A DNA stretch of 64,000 nt, from positions 76,257,912-76,321,911 of the forward strand of contig NC_092793.1 of the NCBI RefSeq assembly GCF_918797505.1. The letters are read 5' to 3'. This DNA comes from Bemisia tabaci. Lineage: Eukaryota; Arthropoda; Insecta; Hemiptera; Aleyrodidae. A program made the position numbers and the translations under genes. Under the pieces are notes generated by a model, which was not told the origin of the DNA, did no database searches, and saw only the letters and a program-made list of their open reading frames with translations. Shown in pieces: positions 23,727 to 35,205 of the stretch; within the stretch, counting starts at the first letter, position 1, and the number at the start of each line of letters is the position of its first letter.

Positions 23727-24173
23727 TAGAGTCCCTTTATACCCAGAGTTACGACAACTCGATTATCAGCTGACTGGCAGCCGTCCTTGGCTGGCCATGG
23801 AAGCCGAAACGAGTGCACCCTAACGAACGATATTGAGGGATAAGGATCAGGAATCCTGCGATATCTGTTACACAAAAACAACAACATCAACAAAGTGATC
23901 AATTAAAAAGAAAATGAGATTGGTTTGTGAATAATTTCTTAATCTATTTTCATTTTGGACCTATGGAAATAACAATTTACTCTTGATAAACCACAATTAG
24001 GTAATATTTTCATTATTCTTGTTCACATCCGAAGTACCGCCATCTTGGTGCACTCGTTTCGGCCTCCATGAGCGAGAACCAATCAGAATTGGATTTTTTT
24101 TTAGGCCACTTTCAGCCCAATCCTGGCCCAACCAAAAGTGAGTTGTCGTAACTCTGGGTATAAAGGGACTCTA
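23727..24173. mobile_element. 447-bp hAT-like MITE with exact 8-bp TSD
   Basis: The direct repeat ACCTCACG flanks it exactly (23719-23726 and 24174-24181). The terminal inverted repeat runs for about 34 bp (tagagtccctttataccc..), and subterminal gcactcgtttcggc is mirrored. An 8-bp TSD with a TAGAG start fits hAT. The right flank is the ~300-bp satellite, whose gataCCTCACGcattcc site supplied the target. Confidence 0.85.
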
Positions 24174-24930
24174 ACCTCACGGTGCACGCATTCCGAAGAG
24201 TTCAAATAGTTGTATCATTGCGCCGTAAGAATGTGACGGAAGATTTCAATGGAGAAAGCCTCCATGCACGCTGGGCTTGTCGATTTCCTCTGACATTTTT
24301 CCAGTGGTGAATGCATAGCTGAAGTGCGCTACAGCTAGAATTGTATTTATCAAATGGGTGGTTTTTCCACGAGGTTTAAAAATAAACGACTGATACGGAA
24401 TAGAACAAAAGAATATGAACCATGCAAAAGTATGATCCGGGTATCGGAACTTGGCTGTCTTGAAAACGCCTTCAAATGCGGCGTGATACCTCACGCATTC
24501 CGGAGAGTTCAAATAGTTGTATCATTGCGCCGTAAGAATGTGACGGAAGATTTAAATGGCACGCTGGGTTTGTCGATTTCCTGTGAAATTTTTCCAGTCG
24601 TGAATGCATAGCTGAAGTGCGCTTCAGCTAGAATTGTATTTACAAATGGGTGGTTTTTCTACAAGGATGAAAAAACAACAAGTGGTACGGAATATAAAAA
24701 AATAATGTGAACTATGGAAAACGATAGTCCGGGTATCGGAACGTTGCTCATTTGAAAACGCCTTCAAACGCGGCGTGATACCTCACGCATTCCGGAGAGT
24801 TCAAATTGTTGTATCATTGCGCCTTAGAAATGCGACGGACGATTACAATTGAAATAGCCTTTATGCACGCTGGCCTTTTCAATTTCCGTTGACATTTTTG
24901 CAGTCATGAATGCGCTTAAGTGCGCTTCGA
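24174..24930. repeat. ~300-bp satellite, about 2.5 monomers (block A)
   Basis: Same monomer as 20504-21156. The cggcgtgata point is at 24479 and 24771 (292 bp), with a truncated monomer at the left where the hAT MITE inserted. Confidence 0.88.
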
Positions 24931-26555
24931 TACTAAAATCGTGCGCTAAATTCTAATGCAGATTCTGGATAATGAGAATATAAAATGCAAGTTTTCGATG
25001 AATAAATGAGGTATCTCTGTTGTGTCGTGAGCAAGTATAGTATAATTTTAATACATTTCAAGACCAAGATCGTATTTATTAATGAAAAAACAATTATAGG
25101 AAAAACAATACAAACATTCAAGTATGAGTATAAACATAAATCATTCTTTTTAAATTAAAGAGTAAAAAAAAATTAAAATATCAGATTGGGACGAGATGTA
25201 ACACATGAGTAAGTTTTGAGGTAAACATTTCCCGAAAAACAATTCGGGAAACACACCTGACCATTTCCATTTTTCATATTTGTTTAAATTTCCCTCAGGA
25301 ATACAAAAATTTGATCTAGTAAAAAAATAGTAGTAATTTACGCTTGTTAATTAAGCGAGAATGTAAGGTATACAGCGACACAATGATTTAGTGTCATGGA
25401 AAAATGGAAAATGTTAAAAAGAAAAAAAATGAGGAATTTATTCAAAACTATTTGCACTCAATTGGTAATAGACTGTGCTGAATTTTGATCAGGGAAAACA
25501 AAACTCTATTCCATGAGCTTTGAAATTCAGAAATGATAAAAATATAAATTTGGAACGACGACAGTAGGTACACCTTGAATCATCTCTTCTCTTTGCCATG
25601 GTGCAGAAACTTGGCAAGTATTTACTTTAAGGTAGAACCCTACATAAAACTTAAAGATAATAACAATTAAAACTACCTAAAACTTTAAAAAAATTAAAAG
25701 AAACTCTTTGCACATCTAGAACAGAGGAGAACACCATTGGCGAGACTAAGGCTAAACTTTTGCAGAACTGCTAAACTTTAAAAAAAAAAGGTGATTTTTA
25801 GGTGAGAATGTGATAAAGGAACCTTTTTTCTTCTTAGCATCTCCATAAAAAATGTAAATATTGGCACAATAGGAGAAAAAACTCAATCATAAATCCGATC
25901 AATAGTGGTTAATAGAAGGAGCCCAAGCCTGAGAGGTTTCATTTGCCTGAATCGCTGTAAAGCTACTTAAAATAATCCGTTGATATACTACAAAAACTGC
26001 AAATTATACAGTTTGAATTTAGGAGGAATATTCTGTGAAAATTTGTGAAAATTACCAGACATTTTCGATGTAAAATTAGCTGATTCCAATTAACACAAAG
26101 GTGATTTGTCGGATGAAGTTTTGAGACAATGCGACACAATCAAGCCTTTCTGGTTTTGATCCCTTCAAATAGAGCGTATCACAGGTAAAAAAATTAATAG
26201 GCACTTATAAAAAAAATGGAAATATTTCCCCTTTAAACTATCTTAAGGTATATTATGAGATGAACTGAACGCAAGAACTTTTTTCCTCCTTTATCGAGTT
26301 AAAAGTTAATCGGTGGTCCTTAGGTATCATCTGTGTAGTTTTTTGACGTTGATCGCGTCCAAAAGATGTCACTTGATTCCTTTGTCCTTGCTACTCTCAA
26401 AATTTTCTTATCAATGCGATTAATGCGGCATAGACTTGCAAATACTTGGTCAAATCAATTACATAACTAGGAAAATATTGTACTTTATAGGTCCAACATC
26501 GAAACCCTTGGGTAAGGAGAGAGCAATTGCATCTTCCTAAAATAAATGCGACACT
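24931..26555. other. AT-rich DNA downstream of the LRR gene
   Basis: No gene is seen. The part next to 26556 is presumably the LRR-gene 3' UTR (minus strand). I did not find a convincing close AATAAA in that sense. Confidence 0.35.
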
Positions 26556-28865
26556 CTATTTGATGATACTCAATAAATTGACCGTTTCCAAGGCGCCCTC
26601 TAGCTCCGGGTTGTCCGTGAAAAACTTCAGAATTTTTTTTAAACCGTCTGGTTCGACGTCTAGATTGCACAAAGGCATTTTGTACTTTAAAAGCAATCTA
26701 TACACGACCGGATGCAAAATTTCATTCTCTTCGTCGATAATATATATAGGGCGGCATAATAGTAAGTGTTCAACGATTTTATTTAAAGCCAATTCGTCAG
26801 CTCTAGCTAAAATTGCTACATGCTCCGCAACATCGGCCTCAATCCTACTACTTACGAACTCGGCAAATTGCCGCGGAAAATCCTCCATAAGTAGAGCTAC
26901 ACATTCATTCTTGCCGTGCGACAGATTTTCTTCTTGACTGATAACGCTTATCGCAGAGGGTTGGTCTATGACTGTCTTATAGAACTTGAAACATTCCTCC
27001 AAGAACTTGGGAATGTCATCGTCGATGATAGCACGATCAAAGTTAAAAGTCTCCGCACAGTTTTCTGGTCGAATAAGCTTAAAAAAACTGACTAGTCTAT
27101 GGACCAGAATTCGATTACCCCAGACAACTTTATCGATTGGCCATATCCATTCATTTCCGAGGCTGTCAGCCTTAAACGTAGTGATAAACGTATTTTCTGC
27201 GTGTGAAGCCAGGAATTTCAACCCACCCAGCCCGATCCTGTTAAACTCGACGTTGAGTGAAATCAACTTTGTGCTTTTGAGACAGCGAGCAAGTGCTACC
27301 GCACCACGATTTGTGACGAGGTTTGCCGAAAGATCCAGGTCAATAATTTTAGTGTTCCCTAGACACTGAGTCAATATTTCCACTCCGTCGTCTTTTAAAC
27401 TGGTGTCGGACAAATTTAAATGCGTGATGGCGCTAAGCACTAAGTTATCCTTCAAATACATGGCAGCATCCTCTAAAAAGTTGGAAGCCAAATTCAAATG
27501 CGTGATGGTTGAATTTGCGAGACTTCTAGAGAACTTTTTTACGCTCAAAGGTTCCATGCAATTTGAGCTAACTCCCACTGACGTCAGTTGTGAATTGCGC
27601 GTATTTTCCAGGAAGTGCGAAAAACAATCCCCTATATAACCGATGCGTTCTTCCCCGGGTTCAGCAGCTACATAGATCTTTATGCTTTTTAATTTGGAAG
27701 GCACTATACTGTTTCCCATAATTTCCAGGGCTTTGATTGGCAGCCTATTGCCTAAGAAATTGACCTCAGTCAAATTTGTGTCCTTTAATGTGCGTGAAAA
27801 AGCCTCAGCTGTCCGCGTCTGAAGGAGATTGAATGACAGGTCTAGTTTGGAAACTTTCGAGCCTTTTAAGCCATCCATCAGTTGTTCTCCTTGCTCATCT
27901 TGTAATTTACAAAACTTTAAGAGTAAAGTCTCTACTGAGGATTCTTTCAAATTTCCAGTAAAACAAGCCCAGTCGTCTCTCGAGAGATCACAACTAATAC
28001 TGGCGAGGCTCAAAAATTTGATTGCGCCCGATTTTAAGCAGCTCTCAAGATGACTATATGATAGATGACTACCTGGCAGGTAATTTAAATTGATTTCTAA
28101 ATGAGCAATTTTTGAGTGTTTTAATTCATTCAAAAACACGGTTGTGATCGACGTGTTTGAGTGTATTTTAAGGCTTTCGAGAGTTTCAGCCGCTAAAATT
28201 TCTAGTTTAGAGTCAAACAAATGCATATTATAGCCTCGAATTGGAGCACTCAGGCTAAGGCTTTTAATCGATCTGTTCAAAGAGTGGAAAAATGAGGGCC
28301 ATTGCTCCTCAGAGATATTTTCGACATGTAAGTTTGTTATTAAATTCAAAGGTAATGCTTGAATGAGTTGAGGTATACTTGAGATACGATTGATACTCAA
28401 CGTTTCAAGACAACATTTTGCCAGACTATCCTTAAGTTTTTCGACATCATTCGAGCTCATTTTGAATATTGCATTGGCATTGGCGTCGGCGTTACAGCCG
28501 TTGATGGAATGAAGGCGAGTGATGCGCGTGTCCTTTAAAATCGTCAGGAGCTGAATGAAGCAGTCTGCGGCCATGGAACATCCCTTGAGGTCAAGTTCCT
28601 GAAGTTCAGTTGTCTTGAGCAATTGCAAAGCTTTCGAGTGTAAACTATTTCCCCCTAGATTCAACTTAGTGACTGCCGAGGTGCCGACGATTTCCAGAAC
28701 TTTTTCACATTGATCGCCGGTGAGATCTCGGTCACTCAGGTCTAAAAAAGTCACCTGAGTATCCTTTACGTACCTTTGAAGAGCGCTGAGCCAATCGGAA
28801 AACTCGGCCTTTTTGCGGGATTCCGGTTCATAATTTGATGATTTATCATCCTTCAAGTCTGACAT
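26556..28865 (-). CDS. Intronless leucine-rich-repeat protein (ribonuclease-inhibitor-like repeats), accessory gene
   Basis: A single 2310-nt open frame encodes 769 aa, from ATG at 28865-28863 to TAG at 26558-26556. Residues about 37-560 carry repeats of the ribonuclease-inhibitor LRR type with the core LxLxxN: KLNLGGNSL (67-75), LDLKGC (91-96), KLDLSFNLL (340-348), THLNLASNFL (455-464), THLNLSDTSL (481-490), DLDLSANLV (509-517), SLNVEFNRIG (536-545). Spacers have the form ..ALxxCLKxTKL. Central repeats are degenerate. Residues 561-769 are a largely helical C-terminal region that I do not recognise. No signal peptide, membrane segment, NACHT, F-box or kinase domain is evident, so it is probably a cytosolic binding protein of unknown partner. 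A strong 3' splice site (ctttcttttctcag) ends at 28880, 14 nt before the ATG, implying a 5' UTR intron. Such repeat proteins are common in intracellular bacteria and in animal NLRs; origin is unproven. Confidence 0.88.
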   Translation of the reverse strand: MSDLKDDKSSNYEPESRKKAEFSDWLSALQRYVKDTQVTFLDLSDRDLTGDQCEKVLEIVGTSAVTKLNLGGNSLHSKALQLLKTTELQELDLKGCSMAADCFIQLLTILKDTRITRLHSINGCNADANANAIFKMSSNDVEKLKDSLAKCCLETLSINRISSIPQLIQALPLNLITNLHVENISEEQWPSFFHSLNRSIKSLSLSAPIRGYNMHLFDSKLEILAAETLESLKIHSNTSITTVFLNELKHSKIAHLEINLNYLPGSHLSYSHLESCLKSGAIKFLSLASISCDLSRDDWACFTGNLKESSVETLLLKFCKLQDEQGEQLMDGLKGSKVSKLDLSFNLLQTRTAEAFSRTLKDTNLTEVNFLGNRLPIKALEIMGNSIVPSKLKSIKIYVAAEPGEERIGYIGDCFSHFLENTRNSQLTSVGVSSNCMEPLSVKKFSRSLANSTITHLNLASNFLEDAAMYLKDNLVLSAITHLNLSDTSLKDDGVEILTQCLGNTKIIDLDLSANLVTNRGAVALARCLKSTKLISLNVEFNRIGLGGLKFLASHAENTFITTFKADSLGNEWIWPIDKVVWGNRILVHRLVSFFKLIRPENCAETFNFDRAIIDDDIPKFLEECFKFYKTVIDQPSAISVISQEENLSHGKNECVALLMEDFPRQFAEFVSSRIEADVAEHVAILARADELALNKIVEHLLLCRPIYIIDEENEILHPVVYRLLLKYKMPLCNLDVEPDGLKKILKFFTDNPELEGALETVNLLSIIK

Positions 28866-29881
28866 ACTGAGCGCAGGTCCTGAGAAAAGAAAGAAGTATA
28901 CTTAGTTTAAATTTTTCTGGAAGGGGTACTCTTTTGACTGAGAGGTAAATAAAATGACAAAATACATAGGTAGCCCAGGGGTGCAGAAAATGCCCGATCA
29001 CGCCCGGGCGCGTGAAAATAAAGAAAGTCCTCGATTTTGAGGAAAGACCAAAAAAATAAGGGTAGAAGGTAAAATTTTTGAGGGTTAAAAATACTGCACG
29101 TCTTCGTATCCCGTCCGCGGAGAAGATTCTGCACCCCTGGGTATTACGGAATAGTGCGGCGCGATTAAGAGAGAGGATGTTTAAAGTGCCTAATTTTCCT
29201 CTTAACCATGAGACATTCTTAACACCCCTTCCCCCTTCCGACGAAAAATTTCTGACTACGCCACTAAACGTGCCCAAGAAAATTAAACTTCTCGAGGGGA
29301 GTGGGTGGGTGGGAGGAGGGCTGACTGCACCTCCGGCGATCAGAATGATTCATAATGTCACTTCGCAATCTCTCACTGTTAACATGTTAAATAATCTCTA
29401 TTTCATGTCATATCTAGCGATTTTAAGATGAAGTCCACTCTGAGCTAAAAAAAAAATTGATATCACAACAATAGTTTTATTTTTATGGATCATCAAACAA
29501 TACATTAAAACACGCTCATTTATGATAACTAGTTAGGTACTTTTTAACAAAGATTGCCAACATTAAAATTGTGACGAACAACTTTTAACTAAAAGAAGAC
29601 CGCGCGACCACTCCTGACGTTTCTTAAATTTCAAATTGGCTATGTCTCTCCCGCTACGGCTCTTGGCCAATGGGAGCTTGTTGAGGCAGCTAGTACCTGG
29701 TTTTGCCGGTAGGCACCGTTCGAATGAGCATGCATAGCTTCATTTGTAGCCGCTTGCACGCTGTCTGCATTACTCTGTCCTCACACAGAGAAACAAAACA
29801 TAACCTAAATATGCTACAAACAAAGGTTCATCCAACATCCAACGTCAGACGAACCGTGAAGTAAGTGCCTGTGTACTTACC
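28866..29881 (-). other. Putative 5' UTR intron of the LRR gene
   Basis: On the minus strand a consensus donor cg|gtaagtac lies at 29881/29880. The acceptor tttcttttctcag ends at 28880, leaving a 14-nt leader before the ATG. The 1.0-kb interval contains a small hAT-like MITE. This is inference from splice consensus only; a transcript would decide. Confidence 0.35.
28974..29141. mobile_element. ~165-bp hAT-like MITE, CAGGGGTGCAGAA ends
   Basis: The left end cccaggggtgcagaa and right end ttctgcacccctggg are perfect inverted repeats. The CAGGGG start is hAT-like, but flanking 8-mers do not match exactly. Confidence 0.72.
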
Positions 29882-31941
29882 GTTAAAAAGTTAGCTGATC
29901 TTGAATCCTTAGCTGAGCCGTTCTGTCGTCACCGTAAGTAAACATCCATGAGAAATCTGATTAGTTCTCAAGTGGTGAGTAGAGGTTGTGTGATCTCACT
30001 GTGAAAGCGATGTGAACACGGATGAAATTATTCGACAGGCGACACACACGCAACGTCTGAGTATGATAATTGCAAAATGTTTAACGACATGTACATTTTT
30101 GTCAATTCGGTTGATTTGAAAATCTCAGAAATGTACGGTACGGTGACGCTCTCGTCCTAGCATCGAGCCCCTTAAGCAGTTAAGCGGCGGAGGGTGCACA
30201 AGGAGGGTGGACTTGTCTCCGGGGTGGGATGGACAGACAACAGAGTGAACAGTGCAGCCCTCTTGTAGTGGTATTCGTAAACTTATTGATGTGTTAGTTA
30301 GTTTCTTCATCATCAGAGTGAGCTAGCGTATCCGGTGAGCCCTCACTTAGTTAACCCGCCCAATTCAAATGGGCCACTTGCCAGGGAAATCATCGGAGCG
30401 GCACTAAACACGTTGCCTTATCCAAATATTTCATGGAGACCCCGTAGACAATCACAGAGATGTCCAAACTCAATACAGAAATTGGCGCTTATGGTTTACA
30501 TTAAAACCGGGAAATTCAATTTTCCCGTTCTACTCGGCTCAAATCGGCCACTAAAAACAAACTAATCGTTTCGTAAATGATAGAGTTAAGTTCCCCAAAA
30601 GTTTACTTCTTCCGTAACTCACAATTCTTCTGGCATATTTAAAAACATTCAGTGCCTTGAGAAAATATATTCCATCGCACCACACACCGAAATTAATTTA
30701 ATGCCCGGTTTAACTCAAGTAAATCGTATACTTTCGTCAGGCGAAGAGCATGAATACAAAAAACAACAAAAAAAAACAAAAAACAAAAAACACCTAAAAA
30801 TACAAAAAATACCTATTTCTCATGCTCACCGCACCAAATAGGTATCAGAATACCTCAAATATAAACGACCCCCCAAAAATGCAATAGATGCAAAGAAAGA
30901 AAAAAAACATCTATTTACCCGAAATTCTAGCCACCTATCCAAATTGTTCAGCTACCTGGCGCATACAATATCGGAGGAATTGGATGTGGAGAAGTGCTGA
31001 ATCACACTGTAACGTATCAGTCACGTCGGCGGTTTATTTTTTCACTCAAAAATGATCTCTATTCTTTTATATAGTATTTGTTTGCGGTTTGTGACTTTCC
31101 CCAGTAGTTTATCAGAATTTCTCCTACTTCGTTTTGAAACACGCAGTGGTAGGTAATTACACGCGTAAGCTTTTAGGTAAAACTATGCATCTTTGCAGTA
31201 CAATTCAGCCACTCTATATCTGGTCACTTCAATTCCCTTGGACTGAAACTCGCTGATCGACGGTACAATCTTAACGGAGGCAAACATTTTCACTATATTG
31301 TCGTGAATTGACTAATTAAAGCATGTGAACCTCAAGACTACAACTAGGAATGTGATAAAACTCGCATTATAGGAAATAGCCCCCGCGTAAACACTATACG
31401 CATATAAGCAGCCCTCTGGATATGAGAGTAAAAGGATGTGAAACGCATGGTACCAGGTAGTGGTAACGCATGGTAATAGTTGTTACTTTCAAAGGATCTT
31501 CAGAGGCGGACCCAGCAATTTGGCATCGGGCCCGATTTCCTCCCAAGATTCCCTCCTGGAGGATCCGATTCCCTCCCGCTGATGACCTGTAATAAAATTA
31601 AGTGGCAACGCCGCATTCATCATTCAACTTACAATTTCCTGATTGGCGCGCTGTTTCCCGTTGGTGTTTCAGGAAAATTAGATTCACAAAATTAAGATGA
31701 TTTGATGAAGAAAGTGGGTTAGGTTGATAGAAAGTTCCCACACACGCACTAGTGTTTTGCTCAAAATCTCGGTATCCGAAGGGTTCGTTTTTATGAAACT
31801 TTTACATTTATTCACTGTGCAACACCACCTTTTGTTCCCGTCTTTCTAAACTTTCTGAAAATAGAACTTTTGATTGTCAATAACAATTAAATCTTTATTA
31901 CGTTCACTTTTGATTTTTTCGAAACCCGGCGATGCCATGGT
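29142..31941. other. Intergenic DNA between LRR gene and block B
   Basis: No gene is recognised. There is a possible transposon end near 29240-29275 (gactacgccact), a candidate minus-strand donor at 29880, plus-strand donor-like gtaagt words at 29861 and 29934, an A-rich CAAAAA tract at about 30757-30815, and a cagaggcggacccagcaatt hAT-end-like word at 31501-31520. These do not add up to a gene. Confidence 0.35.
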
Positions 31942-32623
31942 CAGACCCGCCACATCCCATCTAGGGCACTGGTACCAGTTTTCAGGTCCGGGCCCCAAGC
32001 ACGGAGGGGGGGGGGGGGGGGTCCGAGGGGCATCCGCCGAGAAATTTTAGAATTTATACGGCTAATCGGACGCATTTTGAAGCTTCCATAAAGAATTTTT
32101 CCATCAATTTCTGCGGAATAATTATGTTTTTTTTCTACTTTCAGCACAAAATACTTGCGAATTGTTGCCTTCAAAACATCTAAAAAATTTCAATTTTTTT
32201 GGGGGGATATGATACTATTTTCAGTTCTAAGAGGGCCAGGCCCCCCCGGACACTCCCTTCGTTTGTCTATGGCACGGGAGTTGAGCCATGAGCCATTGAA
32301 GTCGAGGATGCCCTGACTGGAGACTCTTAGCATCTGCCGACGGAAGAAAATGAAACGCAATTACTAAAAATATCCCTCTGTACTGAAAATCTTGAAAATA
32401 GATAGAAATTTTCCAAGAAGTATACTTCTTTGACAATTTAAGAAGAATTCTACAGTGCCCCAGCGTGTGTCTAAAAATCTATTGACCTTCTGCGAAATTT
32501 TTAGGGTAAATTTTTCACTATTTCTTACGAAACAAGGGTTGCATGTGAATTCGTCGTGGTTTTTCACGGGTAACACGGGCCCTCGTACCAGGGACCCAGA
32601 GTCCCTTCCTTGTGGCGGGCCTG
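31942..32623. mobile_element. 682-bp hAT-like element, copy 2 (block B)
   Basis: Homologous to 19800-20503 over its length, in the same orientation. The left end is cagacccgccaca and the right end tgtggcgggcctg. It also contains the G run at about 32006 and a minus-strand open frame shared with copy 1. No target duplication is visible. Confidence 0.75.
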
Positions 32624-34495
32624 CCCTCATGCACACTGGGCTTGTCGATTTCCTATGACATTTTTGCAGTAGTGAATGCATAGCTGAAGTGCGCTCCAGA
32701 TAGAATTGTATATAGCAAATGGGTAATTTTTACAGGAGGATTATGAATAAACTAGTGGTTAGAAATGAAAACATAATACCATGAACTATGCAAAACGATT
32801 ATTCAGAAATCGGAACTTGGCTGTTTTGAAAACGCCTTCAAATGCGACGTGATACCTCACACATTCCGGAGAGTTCAGATAGTTGTATCATTGCGCCTTA
32901 GAAATGCGACGGAAGATTACAATTGAAATAGCCATTCATGCACGCTGGCCTTTTCGATTTCCGTTAACATTTTTGCAGTCATGAATGCGCTTAAGTGCGC
33001 TTCAGCTAGAATTGTATTTAGCAAATGGGTGGTTTTTCTACGAGGAATATAATTAAACAAGTGGTTAGAAATGGAAACAAAACAATATGAACGACGCAAA
33101 ACGACTATTCCGATAAAGGAACTTGGCTGTTTTGAAAACGCCTTCAAATGCGGCGTGATACCTCACGCATTCCGGAGAGTTCAAATAGTTGTATCATTGC
33201 GCCGTAAGAATGTGACGGAAGTTTTAAATGGAGATAGCCTCCATGCACGCTGGGCTTGTCAATTTCCTCTGAAATTTTTCCAGCGGTGAATGCATAGCTG
33301 AAGAGCTAGAATTGTATTTACAAATGGGTGGTTTTTCTACGATGATTAAAAATAAGCAAGTGACACGGAATATAACAAAAGAATATGAACTATGAAAAAA
33401 CGATAATCCGGGTATCGAAACTTGGTTGGTTTGAAAACGCCTTCAAATGCGGCGTGATACCTCACACCTTCCGGAGAGTTCAAATAGTTGTATCATTGCG
33501 CCGTAAGAATGTGACGGAAGTTTTAAATGGAGATAGCCTCCATGCACGCTGGGCTTGTCAATTTCCTCTGAAATTTTTCCAGCGGTGAATGCATAGCTGA
33601 AGAGCTAGAATTGTATTTACAAATGGGTGGTTTTTCTACGATGATTAAAAATAAGCAAGTGACACGGAATATAACAAAAGAATATGAACTATGAAAAACG
33701 ATAATCCGGGTATCGAAACTTGGTTGGTTTGAAAACGCCTTCAAATGCGGCGTGATACCTCACACCTTCCGGAGAGTTCAAATAGTTGTATCATTGCGCC
33801 GTAAGAATGCGACGGAAGATTTCAATGGAGAAAGCCTCCATGCACGCTGGGCTTGTCGATTTCCTCTGAAATTTTTGCAATTGAAAATGCATAGCTGAAA
33901 TGCGCTCCAGCTAGCATTGTATTTACTCATGGGTTTTTTTTCTACGAGGATTAAAAATAAACAAGTGGCACGAAATATAACAAAAGAATATGAACCATGC
34001 AAAACGACTATTCCGATAACGGAACTTGACTGTTTTGAAAACGCCTTAAAATGCGGCGTGATACCTCACGCATTCCGGAGAGTTCAAATAGTTGTATCAT
34101 TGCGCCGTAAGAATGTGACGGAATACTTAAATGGAAATAGCCTCCATGCACGCTGGGCTTGTCGATTTCCTCTGAAATTTTTGCAATTGAAAATGCATAG
34201 CTGAAGTGCGCTCCAGCTAGCATTGTATTAAGAAATGGGTTTTTTTTTCTACGAGGATTAAAAATAAACAAGTGGCACGAAATATAACAAAAGAATATGA
34301 ACCATGCAAAACGACTATTCCGATAACGGAACTTGCCTGTTTTGAAAACGCCTTCAAATGCGGCGTGATACCTCACACATTCTGGAGAGTTCAAATAGTT
34401 GTATCATTGCGCCTTAGAAATGCGCCGGAAGATTACATATTAAAAAGCCTTCATGCACGCTGGCCTTTTCGATTTCCGTTATCATTTTTGGGTGG
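32624..34495. repeat. Satellite array, about 6 monomers of 298-307 bp (block B)
   Basis: The word c.gcgtgata recurs at 32845, 33151, 33450, 33748, 34054 and 34361, giving periods of 306, 299, 298, 306 and 307. Two neighbouring monomers (33290-33890) are almost identical, so some amplification is recent. Open frames persist on both strands in most monomers. Confidence 0.92.
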
Positions 34496-35205
34496 TTCAG
34501 CGGGTGGTTATAATGGACAAATGAAGTGAGTAATAGACTAATCAACGGCAATTCACGAGGGATCGTGTAGTCAGTTCATCATTTTCTCCCTTGGTCTACA
34601 ACAATCACCCACTTCAACCAATGGGATCGCTCAATTTTCTCTATGTCTTCTTTGACTATCGCTTTGTCTATCGATTTCAATAATCAGCCCGCCGACCTAC
34701 GAAGTTACTCATTTATATTACCAATGCAACTTGTCCAGGTAGCTTTGTTACTCGCTTAGATTCACGCATGCCCACCTATGCATGTGGTAGAATTAGTGTC
34801 ATTATGTACATCTCTGGTGACTTAAACGCCGGGGGTAAGAAAGTAAGCGACAATTTCAAAATTGCAATGATCACTTCAGACTAAAATTGAAGACTTTAAG
34901 CCAAAAAATGTGTGACGATTTTTGGACATTATTAAGAATTTACAGCTCATAGTGACGTTTCATTAAAATATTTCATAGAGAATGAAATATGTTTACGTTT
35001 TGACAGTCATTCAAAAGTTCAATTGTTTTCCGAGTTTTTTTATGACGATTCCTTTTTAAGACAGGTACCTACCAGTTTTTGATAATTTTGAGGGTGCCAA
35101 GATAGCAATCTGAGCCACTTCCGCCATCTTTGAGTTTTTTCAAAAATTTTTTCAAATTTTTTTCAAATTCAAAACTTACGGAAAATTCAACCTAAAAGTG
35201 ACAAA
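34496..35205. other. Spacer within block B
   Basis: The first ~145 bp match 23560-23726. The remainder is AT-rich with no gene. Confidence 0.45.

Noticed and set aside
26556..28865. Bacterial contamination as the source of the LRR gene
   Set aside because: It is continuous with insect-type repeats on both sides and has a eukaryotic splice acceptor before its ATG; a chimeric assembly cannot be fully excluded from sequence alone.
28846..29277. 143-codon open frame upstream of the LRR gene, minus strand
   Set aside because: It runs through a hAT-like MITE and across the putative splice acceptor; no domain.
32624..34495. CRISPR-like array
   Set aside because: The spacing is ~300 bp with whole-monomer similarity, which is a satellite; there are no short repeats with unique spacers.
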